This document shows, in pieces, positions 23,701 to 33,524 of a DNA stretch of 64,000 nucleotides (positions within the stretch are counted from its first letter, which is position 1; each line of letters begins with the position of its first letter). The DNA lies in NCBI RefSeq assembly GCF_037479095.1, contig NZ_JBBGZW010000001.1, positions 2,976,001-3,040,000 of the forward strand. The letters are read 5' to 3'. The notes under the pieces are model-generated. The model had not been told where the DNA came from. It did not search any database and was given only the letters and a program-made list of their open reading frames with translations. Origin of the DNA: Pantoea nemavictus. GTDB lineage: Bacteria; Pseudomonadota; Gammaproteobacteria; Enterobacterales; Enterobacteriaceae. Made by a program: the position numbers and the translations under genes.

Positions 23701-24259
23701 TTACGTTGGCGGCATGCGGCTGAAAGACATGCATCCAACAGATCGTGGTAAAGTAACCGTCGCGGCGGGGCTGGTGATTGCCGCCCGCGTGATGGTCACC
23801 AAGCGCGGCAACCGAATTGGTATTTGTACGATTGACGATCGTTCTGGTCGTCTTGAAGTGATGTTATTTACCGATGCGTTAGATAAATACCAGCAGTTGC
23901 TGGAGAAGGACCGTATCCTGATCGTCAGTGGACAGGTCAGCTTTGATGACTTTAGCGGTGGCCTTAAAATGACCGCTCGAGAAGTTATGGACATCGACGA
24001 AGCGCGGGAAAAATACGCGCGCGGACTTGCTATCTCGCTGACGGACAGGCAAATTGATGACCAGCTTTTAAACCGTCTCCGCCAGTCTCTGGAGCCTCAT
24101 CGCTCCGGGACCATTCCGGTGCATCTCTACTATCAGAGAGCCGATGCGCGAGCGAAGCTACGCTTTGGTGCAGCGTGGCGAATTTCGCCCAGCGATCGTT
24201 TACTCAACGATTTGCGGTCGTTAGTAGGATCGGAGCAGGTGGAACTGGAGTTTGACTAA
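20777..24259 (+). CDS. dnaE: DNA polymerase III alpha subunit
   Basis: 1160 residues, identical in length to E. coli. Replicative polymerase catalytic subunit. PHP domain at the N-terminus ([18 protein letters not shown]), palm aspartates in [12 protein letters not shown], the [14 protein letters not shown] motif, then the tandem HhH and OB-fold domains ([15 protein letters not shown]...) and the tau-binding tail. Its proofreading partner dnaQ is also in this window at 50716-51447. Confidence 0.98.
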   Translation: MAEPRFIHLRVHSDYSMVDGLAKTGPLVKKAAALGMPAIAMTDYINLCGLVRFYGSAHGAGIKPIVGADFHVASELMGDELTQLTVLAANNTGYQNLTLLISRAYQRGYGIDGPIIDRDWLLELGEGLILLSGGRRGDVGRSLLRGNSAMVAQCLSFYQEHFPNRYYLELIRTGRADEEAYLHAAVELAIAEGVPVVATNEVCFLNEEDFDAHEIRVAIHDGYTLDDPKRPRNYSPQQYMRSEEEMCELFSDIPEALENSVEIAKRCNVTVRLGEYFLPQFPTGEMSTENFLVAKSREGLEERMEFLFPDPAERAEKRVEYDERLDIELTVINQMGFPGYFLIVMEFIQWSKDNGIPVGPGRGSGAGSLVAYALKITDIDPLEFDLLFERFLNPERVSMPDFDVDFCMEKRDQVIDHVAEMYGREAVSQIITFGTMAAKAVIRDVGRVLGHPYGFVDRISKLIPPDPGMTLEKAFLAEPQLPEIYEADEEVKALIDMARKLEGVTRNAGKHAGGVVISPTKITDFAPLYCDENGQFPVTQFDKNDVEYAGLVKFDFLGLRTLTIIDWALKMINPRREKQGLPPIDIAAIPLDDKKSFDMLQRSETTAVFQLESRGMKDLIKRLKPDCFEDMIALVALFRPGPLQSGMVDNFIDRKHGREEISYPDIQWQHETLKPVLEPTYGIILYQEQVMQIAQVLSGYTLGGADMLRRAMGKKKPEEMAKQRSVFQDGAEKMGVDGELSMKIFDLVEKFAGYGFNKSHSAAYALVSYQTLWLKAHYPAEFMAAVMTADMDNTEKVVGLVDECWRMGLKVLPPDINSGLYPFHVNDEGEIVYGIGAIKGVGEGPIEAIIDARNEGGYFKELFDLCARTDTKKINRRVMEKLIMSGAFDRLGPHRAALMSALGDALKAADQHAKAEAIGQADMFGVLAEEPEQVEKSYASITPWPEQVQLDGERETLGLYLTGHPINQYLKEIERYVGGMRLKDMHPTDRGKVTVAAGLVIAARVMVTKRGNRIGICTIDDRSGRLEVMLFTDALDKYQQLLEKDRILIVSGQVSFDDFSGGLKMTAREVMDIDEAREKYARGLAISLTDRQIDDQLLNRLRQSLEPHRSGTIPVHLYYQRADARAKLRFGAAWRISPSDRLLNDLRSLVGSEQVELEFD

Positions 24260-24271
24260 AACAGGAACATT

Positions 24272-25231
24272 ATGAGTCTTAATTACCTGGATTTTGAACA
24301 GCCAATCGCAGAGCTTGAAGCGAAAATCGACTCGTTAAAATCGATTGGCCGTTCGGATGAGAAACACGATATTAATTTGGATGAGGAAGTGCAGCGCCTG
24401 CGCGAAAAAAGCGTTGAGCTGACCCGTAAAATCTTCTCCGATTTAGGCGCCTGGCAAGTGGCGCAACTTGCGCGTCATCCGCTGCGTCCTTATACACTGG
24501 ACTATATCCGCAACGCGTTTGATGATTTCGACGAACTGGCTGGCGACCGCGCTTATGCCGATGATAAAGCGATTGTCGGTGGTATTGCACGTCTCGACGG
24601 CCGCCCGGTGATGATCATTGGTCATCAGAAAGGTCGCGAAACCAAAGAGAAAATCCGTCGTAACTTCGGCATGCCGGCACCGGAAGGCTATCGCAAAGCG
24701 CTGCGCCTGATGGAAATGGCGGAACGTTTCAAGATGCCGCTGATCACCTTTATCGACACGCCGGGTGCGTATCCGGGCGTTGGTGCAGAAGAGCGCGGTC
24801 AGTCTGAAGCGATCGCTCGCAACCTGCGTGAAATGTCTGGCCTGAAAATTCCGGTGATTTGTACCGTAATCGGCGAAGGCGGTTCCGGTGGGGCGTTGGC
24901 CATCGGCGTGGGCGACAAAGTGAACATGCTGCAGTACAGCACCTATTCAGTGATTTCACCGGAAGGTTGTGCGTCGATTCTGTGGAAAAGCGCCGATAAA
25001 GCGCCATTGGCCGCAGAAGCGATGGGCATCACCGCTGAACGTCTGAAAGAGCTGAAGCTGATTGATTCCATCGTTCCAGAACCGCTGGGGGGTGCACATC
25101 GTCATCCGCTGGATATCGCTGCCAGTCTTAAGCAGCAGCTGTTGGCTGATCTGGCCGATCTCGATGTGTTGAGCACCGAAGAGTTGCTTAACCGTCGCTA
25201 TCAGCGCCTGATGAACTACGGCTACGCGTGA
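24272..25231 (+). CDS. accA: Acetyl-CoA carboxylase carboxyltransferase alpha subunit
   Basis: 319 residues, as in E. coli. With AccD forms the carboxyltransferase that moves CO2 from carboxybiotin to acetyl-CoA to make malonyl-CoA. Crotonase-like fold with oxyanion-hole segments [22 protein letters not shown] and [15 protein letters not shown]. Starts 12 bp after dnaE; a strong terminator follows. Confidence 0.98.
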   Translation: MSLNYLDFEQPIAELEAKIDSLKSIGRSDEKHDINLDEEVQRLREKSVELTRKIFSDLGAWQVAQLARHPLRPYTLDYIRNAFDDFDELAGDRAYADDKAIVGGIARLDGRPVMIIGHQKGRETKEKIRRNFGMPAPEGYRKALRLMEMAERFKMPLITFIDTPGAYPGVGAEERGQSEAIARNLREMSGLKIPVICTVIGEGGSGGALAIGVGDKVNMLQYSTYSVISPEGCASILWKSADKAPLAAEAMGITAERLKELKLIDSIVPEPLGGAHRHPLDIAASLKQQLLADLADLDVLSTEELLNRRYQRLMNYGYA

Positions 25232-25253
25232 TAAGCAATGCTGCATAAGAAGA

Positions 25254-25277
25254 AGCGGACTTCGGTCCGCTTTTTTT
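25254..25277 (+). terminator. accA terminator
   Basis: AGCGGAC (25254-25260), TTCG loop, GTCCGCT (25265-25271), seven T. Ends the long lipid A/dnaE/accA transcription unit. Confidence 0.93.
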
Positions 25278-25304
25278 ATGCCTGTTAATGGGTGAATTCG
25301 CATT

Positions 25305-25325
25305 GGTCGCCATTAATGGCGAGCC
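25305..25325. repeat. Short palindromic repeat, GGTCGCCA type
   Basis: GGTCGCCA (25305-25312), TTAA, TGGCGAGCC. Closely similar to the perfect copy at 51746-51765. Part of the 339-bp accA-ldcC gap, which holds only this, the accA terminator and the long inverted repeat that follows. Confidence 0.6.
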
Positions 25326-25356
25326 GACACACTTGCAGCAATAAAAATGTCGGAAG

Positions 25357-25462
25357 GGTCAGGAAAGGCCAGCCCGAAGAGCAAAGCGTCCGAGCCAGGA
25401 TGGCGAGGCCGATCTGCATGGATGCAGGCCTTCTTTGCGATCGGGCTGGCCTTTCCTGGCCT
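25357..25462. repeat. Long imperfect inverted repeat between accA and ldcC
   Basis: Arms AGGAAAGGCCAGCCCGA (25361-25377) and TCGGGCTGGCCTTTCCT (25441-25457) are perfectly complementary. Inner GCAAAG/CTTTGC and TGCAT/ATGCA pairs extend the symmetry over about 106 bp. It contains GAGCCAGGATGGCGA (25392-25406), found again at 56496-56510, so it belongs to a dispersed repeat family. Confidence 0.75.
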
Positions 25463-25570
25463 CAGCCGCCAGCCGCCAGCGATGTAACTTAACAGCAGAG
25501 CATTCCAGGTTTATCCACGTCCGCTTTTCGCTATCCTTATTCAGTGCCACAACACCACAGGAGGTGAGCA

Positions 25571-27721
25571 TTGAATATTATTGCGATCATGGGACCGCAC
25601 GGCGCTTTCTATAAAGATGAGCCTATTCGCGAACTGGACGCCACACTCAAGCTGCAAGGCTTCCAGACCGTCTACCCCGATAATGCCAGCGACCTGCTGA
25701 AGTTGATTGAACACAATCCGCGCATCTGCGGGGTGATTTTTGACTGGGACGATTACAGTCTGTCGTTGTGTAGCGATATCAATCAGCTCAACGAATATCT
25801 GCCGCTGTATGCCTTCATCAACACCCATTCGCAAATGGATGTCAGCATCAACGAGATGCGCATGGCGCTGCACTTCTTTGAGTATGCCCTAAGCGCCGCC
25901 GATGACATCGCGCTGCATATTCGTCAATACACCGATGAGTACATCGACAACATCACACCGCCGCTGACCAAAGCGTTGTTCAATTATGTGAAAGAGGGCA
26001 AATACACTTTCTGCACGCCAGGGCACATGGGCGGTAGCGCCTTTCAGAAGAGCCCGGTTGGCAGCCTGTTTTACGACTTCTTCGGCTCGAACACCTTAAA
26101 GGCGGACGTTTCGATCTCGGTGACAGAACTGGGTTCGTTGCTCGATCACACCGGCCCGCACCTGGAAGCGGAAGAGTATGTCGCGCGTACCTTTGGTGCA
26201 GAGCAAAGCTACATGGTGACCAACGGCACCTCGACCTCGAACAAAATCGTCGGCATGTACGCGGCTCCCGCCGGCAGCACGGTATTGATTGACCGTAACT
26301 GCCATAAATCGCTGACCCATTTACTGATGATGAGCGACATCATTCCGATTTGGCTCAAGCCGACGCGTAATGCGCTGGGAATTCTCGGCGGTATTCCGCA
26401 GCGTGAATTTACGCGCGACAACATTCAGCAAAAGGTTAACGCCACGCCGCGCGCCAGCTGGCCGGTGCATGCAGTCATTACTAACTCGACTTACGACGGC
26501 CTGCTGTATAACACGCAGTTCATCAAGCAGACGCTGGATGTACCCTCGATCCACTTTGATTCAGCGTGGGTGCCTTACACCAACTTCCATCCGATCTACG
26601 CCGGAAAAAGCGGCATGAGTGGCGATCGTACTCCAGGCAAAGTGATCTATGAAACGCAATCAACCCACAAGCTGCTGGCGGCATTTTCACAGGCCTCGCT
26701 AATTCACATCAAAGGCGATTACGACGAGCACACCTTCAACGAAGCCTACATGATGCACACCACCACATCGCCAAGCTATGCGATCGTGTCATCGATTGAA
26801 ACGGCGGCAGCGATGTTGCGCGGTAATCCGGGTAAGCGACTGATTAACCGCTCGGTCGAACGCGCGCTGCATTTCCGCCGTGAGATTCAGCGCTTGCGTG
26901 AAGAGTCCGACGGCTGGTTCTTTGATATCTGGCAGCCGGAGCAGGTTGATCAAGCTGAATGCTGGCCGATCCAGCCGGGCGAAGAGGATTGGCACGGTTT
27001 CACCCATGCCGATCGCGATCACATGTACCTCGATCCGATCAAAGTCACCATCCTGACGCCGGGCATGAGTGAACTGGGTAACATGGCGGAAGAGGGGATT
27101 CCTGCCGCGCTGGTGGCGAAGTTCCTCGATCAGCGCGGTATCGTGGTGGAGAAAACCGGGCCCTACAATCTGCTGTTCCTCTTCAGCATCGGTATCGATA
27201 AAACCAAAGCGATGAGCGTGTTGCGCGGGTTGACGGAATTTAAGCGTGCCTACGATCTCAACCTGCGGGTGAAAAACATGCTGCCGGATCTGTATGCCGA
27301 AGATCCTGACTTCTATCGCAACATGCGCATTCAGACGCTGGCGCAGGGCATTCATCAACTGATCCTGCAGCACGATTTGCCGCGCCTGATGTTGAAGGCG
27401 TTCGACGTGCTGCCGGAGATGAAGATGACGCCGCATCAGGCGTTTCAGCGCCAGGTAAAAGGCCAGGTTGAAACCGTTGATATTCGTGAGTTGGTGGGGC
27501 GCATTTCGGCCAATATGATTTTGCCGTATCCGCCGGGCGTACCGGTGGTGATGCCGGGTGAGATGATCACCGAAGAGAGCCGTTCAGTACTCGATTTTCT
27601 GCTGATGCTCTGCACCATTGGTCGCCACTATCCCGGCTTCGAAACCGATATTCACGGCGCGACGCTGACCGAAGATGGCCGCTATCTGGTGCGCGTGTTG
27701 CGTGATGAAGACGATCGCTAA
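25571..27721 (+). CDS. ldcC: Lysine decarboxylase (LdcC-type)
   Basis: 716 residues (E. coli LdcC 713). PLP-dependent fold-type I decarboxylase making cadaverine from lysine. N-terminal wing domain (MNIIAIMGPHGAFYKDEPI), PLP core with FCTPGHMGGSAFQKSPVG and the Schiff-base lysine in TQSTHKLL, and a C-terminal domain. The start is TTG 25571 with GGAGGTGAG upstream. The accA-ldcC-yaeR-tilS order is as in E. coli, which supports the constitutive LdcC over the acid-induced CadA. Confidence 0.93.
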   Translation: MNIIAIMGPHGAFYKDEPIRELDATLKLQGFQTVYPDNASDLLKLIEHNPRICGVIFDWDDYSLSLCSDINQLNEYLPLYAFINTHSQMDVSINEMRMALHFFEYALSAADDIALHIRQYTDEYIDNITPPLTKALFNYVKEGKYTFCTPGHMGGSAFQKSPVGSLFYDFFGSNTLKADVSISVTELGSLLDHTGPHLEAEEYVARTFGAEQSYMVTNGTSTSNKIVGMYAAPAGSTVLIDRNCHKSLTHLLMMSDIIPIWLKPTRNALGILGGIPQREFTRDNIQQKVNATPRASWPVHAVITNSTYDGLLYNTQFIKQTLDVPSIHFDSAWVPYTNFHPIYAGKSGMSGDRTPGKVIYETQSTHKLLAAFSQASLIHIKGDYDEHTFNEAYMMHTTTSPSYAIVSSIETAAAMLRGNPGKRLINRSVERALHFRREIQRLREESDGWFFDIWQPEQVDQAECWPIQPGEEDWHGFTHADRDHMYLDPIKVTILTPGMSELGNMAEEGIPAALVAKFLDQRGIVVEKTGPYNLLFLFSIGIDKTKAMSVLRGLTEFKRAYDLNLRVKNMLPDLYAEDPDFYRNMRIQTLAQGIHQLILQHDLPRLMLKAFDVLPEMKMTPHQAFQRQVKGQVETVDIRELVGRISANMILPYPPGVPVVMPGEMITEESRSVLDFLLMLCTIGRHYPGFETDIHGATLTEDGRYLVRVLRDEDDR

Positions 27722-27796
27722 CTTAGGATAATCCCCCCTTTCCATCGCCGCTTTTGCCACGTAGGGTAAGCGGCTTATGTGAAAACCGGAGCCGCT

Positions 27797-28186
27797 ATGC
27801 TGCAGATAAAACAGATCCACCACATTGCTATTATTGCCACCGATTATCAGCGCAGTAAGGCGTTTTACTGTGATGTGCTGGGTTTTGAACTTTTGGGTGA
27901 ATATTACCGCGCCGAGCGCGATTCCTGGAAAGGCGATCTTGGGTTGAACGGAGTTTACACTATCGAGCTGTTCTCGTTCCCGTCGCCGCCGCCACGTGTC
28001 AGCGGACCGGAAGCCTGCGGTCTGCGCCATCTGGCGTTTTGCGTTGAGGATGTCGCGCAGTCGATAGCCGCGCTAGCGGAGAAGGGCGTGACCTGTGAAC
28101 CGATTCGTATCGATGCGTTAACCGGCAAAGCCTGCACCTTCTTCCCCGATCCGGACGGTTTGCCGCTGGAGCTGTATCAGGCGTAA
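27797..28186 (+). CDS. yaeR: VOC/glyoxalase-fold protein YaeR
   Basis: 129 residues. Two beta-alpha-beta-beta-beta modules typical of the vicinal oxygen chelate fold, with candidate metal ligands in HHIAIIATDY, GLRHLAF and DPDGLPLELYQ. Substrate unknown. A GTG at 27779 is in frame, but ATG 27797 (MLQIKQIHHIAII) with CGGAG upstream matches the family. Confidence 0.9.
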   Translation: MLQIKQIHHIAIIATDYQRSKAFYCDVLGFELLGEYYRAERDSWKGDLGLNGVYTIELFSFPSPPPRVSGPEACGLRHLAFCVEDVAQSIAALAEKGVTCEPIRIDALTGKACTFFPDPDGLPLELYQA

Positions 28187-28240
28187 ACTAGCGTCCGCCG
28201 CGAGCCGCAATTCGGTGGCTCGCCTGGACGGAACGCGCTC

Positions 28241-29542
28241 ATGTCTTTATCTCATCTTGCTTCGCTGCTGACACCCGACGCTGGCTATGTGCTGGCGTTC
28301 AGCGGCGGACTTGACTCTACCGTGCTGCTGCATCAATTGGTTTGCTGGCAACGTCAGCAGCCGCAGCTGCGCGTGCGCGCGTTACATGTTCATCATGGCT
28401 TAAGCCCCAATGCTGATCGCTGGGCGCAACATTGTCAGCAGATTTGCCAGCAGTGGCAAATTCCTTGTGCGGTTCTGCAGGTGCAGGTTGATGGGCGCGA
28501 TAGCGGTATTGAAGCGGCGGCCCGCGAGGCGCGCTATCAAGCGCTGTTCCAGCAGCTACAACCCGGTGAGCACTTACTCACTGCGCAGCACCTCGACGAT
28601 CAGGCGGAAACGCTGCTGCTGGCATTAAAACGCGGCAGCGGACCGGCGGGTTTGGCGGCGATGCCGCTGCAGCGCAGCGTTGACGATCGTCTGCATCTGC
28701 GCCCGTTGCTCGACGTCAGCCGTCAGCAGTTGGAAAACTATGCTGCCGAGCACCAGCTCAGCTGGATTGAGGATGAAAGCAACGCCGATAGCCGCTATGA
28801 CCGCAACTTCTTGCGCCAGCAGATTTTTCCGCTGCTGCAGGCGCGCTGGCCACATTTCAGTGCCGCTAGCGCACGCAGTGCAGCACTCTGTGGCGAGCAG
28901 GAACAACTGTTGGATGAGTTGCTGGCTGAACAGCTGACACAGCTTACCGATGCGCAGGGCGCACTGCATTTTCCACCGTTACTCGTCATGAGCGAAGCGC
29001 GCCGCCATGCGCTGTTGCGCCGCTGGATCGCTCAACAGGGCGGCGCGATGCCTGCGCGCGAAGCGCTCAAACGTATCACCGATGAAGTCATTAACAGTCG
29101 GGATGATGCTAAACCTTGTCTGCGCTTCGGCGCTTTTGAACTGCGACGCTATCGCCAGCAACTCTACTGGCTCAGGCCGCAGCCATCCCTGAGTCAGCAC
29201 TCGCTAACCTGGCAAGACCGCAGCCAGCCACTCAATTTACCGGCTGGTGTAGGCATGCTGCAGGCTAACGGCGAGATTGCTGAGTTACGTCACCCTAATG
29301 CGGATGAAGAGATCAATATTCGCTTCAGGGCGCAAGGCTATTATCACCTGCTGGGTCGCGCGGGTGGCCGAGAGATGAAGAAGCTGTGGCAAGAGTTGGG
29401 CGTTGCGCCCTGGCAGCGTGAACGTATCCCCTTAATTTACTACAACCAGACGTTAATTTGCGCACCGGGACTGTTTATCACCCGGGAAGGCGCGGCTGGC
29501 AATGCGCAAGGCTGGCAGGCGATCTGGCTACCACAACAATAA
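28241..29542 (+). CDS. tilS: tRNA(Ile)-lysidine synthetase
   Basis: 433 residues (E. coli 432). Attaches lysine to C34 of tRNA-Ile(CAU), converting it to an AUA-reading isoleucine tRNA; essential. PP-loop SGGLDS at residues 21-26, HVHHGLSPNAD and DDQAETLLLALKRGSGPAGLAAM motifs, then the TilS substrate-binding and C-terminal domains (YHLLGRAGGREMKKLWQELGV). Followed 14 bp later by the cytochrome c gene. Confidence 0.96.
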   Translation: MSLSHLASLLTPDAGYVLAFSGGLDSTVLLHQLVCWQRQQPQLRVRALHVHHGLSPNADRWAQHCQQICQQWQIPCAVLQVQVDGRDSGIEAAAREARYQALFQQLQPGEHLLTAQHLDDQAETLLLALKRGSGPAGLAAMPLQRSVDDRLHLRPLLDVSRQQLENYAAEHQLSWIEDESNADSRYDRNFLRQQIFPLLQARWPHFSAASARSAALCGEQEQLLDELLAEQLTQLTDAQGALHFPPLLVMSEARRHALLRRWIAQQGGAMPAREALKRITDEVINSRDDAKPCLRFGAFELRRYRQQLYWLRPQPSLSQHSLTWQDRSQPLNLPAGVGMLQANGEIAELRHPNADEEINIRFRAQGYYHLLGRAGGREMKKLWQELGVAPWQRERIPLIYYNQTLICAPGLFITREGAAGNAQGWQAIWLPQQ

Positions 29543-29556
29543 AATGGAGAGCAATG

Positions 29557-29865
29557 ATGAAGTATTTGATTGCCGCGCTTTTATGCGCTGCGACGCTGCC
29601 GGCGTTTGCCGACGGTGATGTCAATGCCGGCGCGCAAAAAGCGGCAAGCTGCATGGCGTGTCACGGCGCGGAGGGCAAAAGCGCGGTGCCGCTTTATCCA
29701 AATCTCGCGGGACAACATGCGCCTTATCTGCTGCATTCGCTGCAAGCCTACAAAAAAGGCGAACGCAGCGGCGGTCAGGCAGAAGTGATGAAAGCATTTG
29801 TGGCGGGATTGAGCGATCAGGATATGGAAGATTTGTCGGCGTATTACAGTTCGTTAAAGCCTTAA
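29557..29865 (+). CDS. Periplasmic class I cytochrome c, monoheme
   Basis: 102 residues. Signal peptide MKYLIAALLCAATLPAFA, then one haem-attachment motif CMACH and a C-terminal helix (GLSDQDMEDLSAYYSS) typical of cytochrome c553/c4-like domains. A likely sixth-ligand methionine lies in EVMKAF. It would be matured by the Ccm system and carry electrons in the periplasm; its partners are unknown. Tandem ATG codons at 29554 and 29557; the second is 6 nt from GGAGA. As I recall, E. coli K-12 has no gene here. Confidence 0.88.
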   Translation: MKYLIAALLCAATLPAFADGDVNAGAQKAASCMACHGAEGKSAVPLYPNLAGQHAPYLLHSLQAYKKGERSGGQAEVMKAFVAGLSDQDMEDLSAYYSSLKP

Positions 29866-29872
29866 GCGAGGG

Positions 29873-29894
29873 GGGCGGGATGGGATTCCCGCCC
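29873..29894. terminator. Convergent hairpin between cytochrome c gene and rof
   Basis: GGGCGGGA (29873-29880), 6-nt loop, TCCCGCCC (29887-29894). Strong stem without a T tract on either side, in the 39-bp convergent gap. Its termination role is uncertain. Confidence 0.45.
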
Positions 29895-29904
29895 GAGAGA
29901 GGGT

Positions 29905-30165
29905 TTACTCTTCGCTAACGACGACGGTGCCCAGCTCCGGATGCGTGAAGCTGGCGATGTGGTCGAGCCGCACTTCGCGGGTCTCGCCGGAGAGATCGAC
30001 GGCAAGGTACTCGACGTTTTTACGTGAGACCATGTCCACGGCTTTCGCCTTGAGCTGATCGCCGTTTTTTAACTCTAACGACAGCGTCCAGTTTTTTTGG
30101 CAGGCGAGTTCGAGGTTGTCGTAGTCATCGCAGTTGATGGGTTTGTAGGCTTCATTCGTCAACAT
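29905..30165 (-). CDS. rof: Rho-binding antiterminator Rof (YaeO)
   Basis: 86 residues. Binds the primary RNA site of Rho and blocks termination. Recalled YaeO family features are present: [17 protein letters not shown] at the N-terminus and [19 protein letters not shown] at the C-terminus. Its start lies inside the 3' end of yaeP (14-bp overlap), so the pair is probably cotranscribed. Confidence 0.93.
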   Translation of the reverse strand: MLTNEAYKPINCDDYDNLELACQKNWTLSLELKNGDQLKAKAVDMVSRKNVEYLAVDLSGETREVRLDHIASFTHPELGTVVVSEE

Positions 30166-30358
30166 AGTCGCTCACCAATAAGTTTGCAGCGGCATACGCT
30201 GCTTGTTCCCTGAGAGAAGAGTTTAGCGCAGAATCAGCGGCAATATCGTTGAGAGCCTTCAACGCACAACCTATGGCGTCTGGCACATACCCAAGGTCGC
30301 CGCTACCAATTTCGGCATACTTCTGGCGAACTAACTCACAATACTTTTGCACATACAC
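30152..30358 (-). CDS. yaeP: UPF0253 protein YaeP
   Basis: 68 residues, very close to E. coli YaeP ([27 protein letters not shown] and [14 protein letters not shown]). Function unknown; always next to rof in enterobacteria. The 209-bp divergent gap to arfB shows no further gene. Confidence 0.9.
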   Translation of the reverse strand: MYVQKYCELVRQKYAEIGSGDLGYVPDAIGCALKALNDIAADSALNSSLREQAAYAAANLLVSDYVDE

Positions 30359-30567
30359 CTCCTCAGCAGAGCTTGATACTCTGGATGATAGGCGACTATA
30401 TCACAGGAAATTCATGGAAATCAGCCCGGTCGTCACGGGTTTGATGCATGGAAAAGGGCAAAAGTGACATTTCGCGCTGGTCTCATGCACTCAGCGTGCG
30501 CACAAAAGGTTAAGTTGATGAACAGGTTATTACGCGACACAACGTCGAACCAAACGGCAGGTGACAG

Positions 30568-30978
30568 ATGATTGTACTGTCTCGTTCGGTTTCACTGGCC
30601 GATAATGAAGTAGAGCTTAGTGCCATCCGTGCGCAAGGTGCGGGCGGCCAACACGTGAATAAAACCTCTACGGCCATTCACCTGCGGTTTGATATCAACG
30701 CATCGTCGCTGCCGCCGTTTTATAAAGAGCGACTGCTGGCGGCGAGCCATCATTTGATCACTGCGGAAGGTGTGGTGATCATCAAAGCACAGGAGCACCG
30801 TAGCCAGGAAATGAATCGTGAAGCGGCCGTGCAGCGGTTGATCAATCTGATTCAGGAGTTAACCACGGTGGAAAAAGTCCGGCGCGCGACGAAACCGACG
30901 CACGGTTCTAAAGTGAGGCGGCTGGAAGGCAAAACACGGCGCAGTAACGTAAAAGCGATGCGCGGGAAAGTGCAATAA
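30568..30978 (+). CDS. arfB: Alternative ribosome-rescue peptidyl-tRNA hydrolase ArfB
   Basis: 136 residues (E. coli YaeJ 140). Releases peptides from ribosomes stalled at mRNA ends. Catalytic GGQ lies in [21 protein letters not shown], and a basic C-terminal tail ([28 protein letters not shown]) enters the empty mRNA channel. The tail is four residues shorter than in E. coli. yaeQ and nlpE, which I recall beside this gene in E. coli, are not here. Confidence 0.94.
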   Translation: MIVLSRSVSLADNEVELSAIRAQGAGGQHVNKTSTAIHLRFDINASSLPPFYKERLLAASHHLITAEGVVIIKAQEHRSQEMNREAAVQRLINLIQELTTVEKVRRATKPTHGSKVRRLEGKTRRSNVKAMRGKVQ

Positions 30979-31003
30979 AAAACGCCTCCAGTCGGAGGCG
31001 TTT
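30977..31003. terminator. Bidirectional terminator between arfB and proS
   Basis: AAACGCCTCC (30980-30989), AGTC, GGAGGCGTTT (30994-31003). The minus strand has six T after the hairpin and so terminates proS strongly. The plus strand has a short T tail for arfB. Confidence 0.85.
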
Positions 31004-31008
31004 CAGTG

Positions 31009-32727
31009 TTACTTGTTGAGGGCTTTCGCCAGGAAGTCGACGATGTCGTGCTGCTTGATCATCTGCTTCTCGCTGGCGGTACGCGCCTTGTACTCAATCT
31101 CTTGGTTATCGAGATTACGATCGCCAATCACGATGGTGTGCGGCACGCCAATCAGCTCCATATCCGCGAACATCACGCCTGGACGCTCTTTGCGATCGTC
31201 CAGAATTACGTCGATGCCTTTAGCACGCAGCGTGTTGTACAGCTCTTCTGCCAGCTGTTGTACACGGAAAGATTTGTGCATGTTCATTGGCAAAATGGCG
31301 ACTTCGAACGGCGCCAGCGCCGCAGGCCAGATGATGCCGCGCTCATCGTTGTTCTGCTCAATCGCTGCCGCCACCACGCGCGTGATACCGATGCCGTAGC
31401 AACCCATAGTCATCACCTGGTTACGGCCATCTTCGCCCTGTACCGCCGCTTTCATCGCTTCGGAGTACTTGGTACCCAGCTGGAAGATGTGGCCAACTTC
31501 AATACCGCGTTTAATCTGCAGCGTGCCTTTACCGTCCGGGCTTGGATCACCTTCGACCACGTTACGGATATCTTCCACGCGCGGTTCTGGCAGATCGCGT
31601 CCCCAGTTGATGCCGCTCAAATGCTTACCATCGATGTTCGCGCCCGCACAGAAGTCGCTGGTTTTCGCCACGGTACGATCGGCGATCACTGGCAGAGTCA
31701 AACCAACCGGACCGAGTGAACCTGGGCCTGCGCCTAACAATGCGCGAATCTCTTCTTCGCTTGCCATCTCCAGCGGTTCAGCCACGATATCCAGCTTTTC
31801 GGCTTTGATTTCGTTCAGCTGATGATCGCCGCGCAGCAGCAGGGCAACCAGCGTGTGGCCGCTCTGTTCGGTGGCTTTGACGAACAGCGTCTTGACGGTT
31901 TTCTCGATCGGCAACTGATGTTGTTCAACCAATTCAGCAATGGTTTTCGCGTTCGGCGTATCGAACTGCGTCATCGCCTGTGTGGCCTGTGGACGTTCAC
32001 CAGCCGGCGCTAAGGCTTCAGCTTTCTCAATGTTGGCCGCGTAATCCGATTCGCTGGAGAAGATCACGTCATCTTCACCGCTCAGCGCCAATACCTGGAA
32101 CTCGTGTGAGGCGCTGCCACCGATAGAACCGGTATCAGCCTGTACGGCACGGAAATCCAGACCCATGCGGCTGAAGCTTTGGCTGTAGGCGCGGTACATC
32201 GCGTCGTAAGTTTCCTGCAGCGACTCCTGCGTGGTATGGAACGAGTAAGCATCTTTCATGATGAACTCGCGTGAACGCATCACACCAAAACGCGGGCGTA
32301 CTTCATCGCGGAATTTGGTTTGGATCTGATACAGGTTGAGCGGCAGCTGCTTGTAAGAGCTCAGCTCGTTGCGGATCAAATCGGTCACCACTTCTTCGTG
32401 GGTTGGACCCAACACGAATGGACGCTCATGACGATCTTTAATGCGCAGCAGTTCCGGGCCGTACTGCTCCCAACGGCCACTCTCTTCCCACAAATCGGCA
32501 GGCTGAACCACCGGCATGGAGATCTCAATCGCGCCGGCGTTGTTCATCTCTTCACGCACGATGTTTTCTACTTTTCGCAGCACGCGAATACCGGTCGGCA
32601 ACCAGGTATAGAGACCCGAAGCCAGTTTGCGGATCATGCCGGCGCGCAGCATCAGCTGGTGGCTGATCACTTCTGCATCGGAAGGTGTCTCCTTCAGAGT
32701 GGAGAGCAGATATTGAGTAGTACGCAT
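31009..32727 (-). CDS. proS: Prolyl-tRNA synthetase
   Basis: 572 residues, the E. coli length. Class II synthetase charging tRNA-Pro. N-terminal catalytic core with motif 2 ([21 protein letters not shown]), an inserted editing domain in the middle (about residues 230-390) that hydrolyses Ala-tRNA-Pro, motif 3 ([12 protein letters not shown]) and a C-terminal anticodon-binding domain. Confidence 0.97.
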   Translation of the reverse strand: MRTTQYLLSTLKETPSDAEVISHQLMLRAGMIRKLASGLYTWLPTGIRVLRKVENIVREEMNNAGAIEISMPVVQPADLWEESGRWEQYGPELLRIKDRHERPFVLGPTHEEVVTDLIRNELSSYKQLPLNLYQIQTKFRDEVRPRFGVMRSREFIMKDAYSFHTTQESLQETYDAMYRAYSQSFSRMGLDFRAVQADTGSIGGSASHEFQVLALSGEDDVIFSSESDYAANIEKAEALAPAGERPQATQAMTQFDTPNAKTIAELVEQHQLPIEKTVKTLFVKATEQSGHTLVALLLRGDHQLNEIKAEKLDIVAEPLEMASEEEIRALLGAGPGSLGPVGLTLPVIADRTVAKTSDFCAGANIDGKHLSGINWGRDLPEPRVEDIRNVVEGDPSPDGKGTLQIKRGIEVGHIFQLGTKYSEAMKAAVQGEDGRNQVMTMGCYGIGITRVVAAAIEQNNDERGIIWPAALAPFEVAILPMNMHKSFRVQQLAEELYNTLRAKGIDVILDDRKERPGVMFADMELIGVPHTIVIGDRNLDNQEIEYKARTASEKQMIKQHDIVDFLAKALNK

Positions 32728-32816
32728 TGATTACGATTCCAGTTATACGGAAGGAAACTGACAAAATTTTTCTGGCGGCTAGTGTACCAGCGAGATCAAT
32801 CACTCAAAAGCGAGTT

Positions 32817-33524
32817 TTAGCGTGGATCGAGGGCGATCACTTCGGTTCCCGCGTCATCAATGCGCCAGCGCACATTAAAGTCGAGGAGCCACGCGGCATA
32901 TTCGCGATCCTGCGTCTCACCTTTACGATAGGCTGGGCGCGGATCCTGCGCCAGCACGTCGGTGATAAACCGCGCCAGCTGGGGATAGGTTTTCTGCTGC
33001 TGTTGAAGCTGGCTCTGCGCCAGTGGCGAAAAGCGTACCGGCATAGTGGCATCCGGAGCGGCCTGCGCAAAGCCGGCACGCGCATCCGGTAACGCCTCGG
33101 CAAACGGCAGATAGGGTTTGATATCCACCACCGGCGTACCATCGACTAAATCAAGGCTGCCAAGCTGCAAGATCACCTGCTGCTTCTCGCAGCGAATACC
33201 TTTTAACTCAACCAGCGACATGCCGATGGGATTGGGACGGAAGGTCGACCGTGTGGCGAACACTCCCATACGCGCATTGCCACCGAGGCGCGGTGGACGC
33301 ACCGTTGGACGCCAGCCACCCTCCATCGTTTGGTGAAAGACGAACAGTACCCACAGATGGCTAAAGTCTTCGATACCGCGTACCGCTTCCGGCTGATTGT
33401 AGGGCGGCAACAGATGCAACTCGCCGCCACCATCCTGCACCAGACCGGGCTGGCGCGGGACGGCAAACTTCTCTTTCCACGGTGAGCGAATCACGCCGAT
33501 TTGCGCGAAGGCAAACTCACTCAT
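32817..33524 (-). CDS. trmO: tRNA (N6-threonylcarbamoyladenosine-37) methyltransferase TrmO
   Basis: 235 residues, as in E. coli TsaA/TrmO. Methylates t6A37 in tRNA-Thr using SAM in a beta-barrel fold. Recognised from GVIRSPWKEKFAVPRQPGLV, HLWVLFVFHQ and NARMGVFATRSTFRPNPIGMS. The open frame extends to 33602, but ATG 33524 is the family start and overlaps the rcsF stop by 4 bp, indicating coupling. Confidence 0.94.
   Translation of the reverse strand: MSEFAFAQIGVIRSPWKEKFAVPRQPGLVQDGGGELHLLPPYNQPEAVRGIEDFSHLWVLFVFHQTMEGGWRPTVRPPRLGGNARMGVFATRSTFRPNPIGMSLVELKGIRCEKQQVILQLGSLDLVDGTPVVDIKPYLPFAEALPDARAGFAQAAPDATMPVRFSPLAQSQLQQQQKTYPQLARFITDVLAQDPRPAYRKGETQDREYAAWLLDFNVRWRIDDAGTEVIALDPR

Noticed and set aside
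30359..30567. Extra small gene between yaeP and arfB
   Set aside because: A 72-codon open frame exists but crosses the yaeP start and has no family resemblance or RBS.
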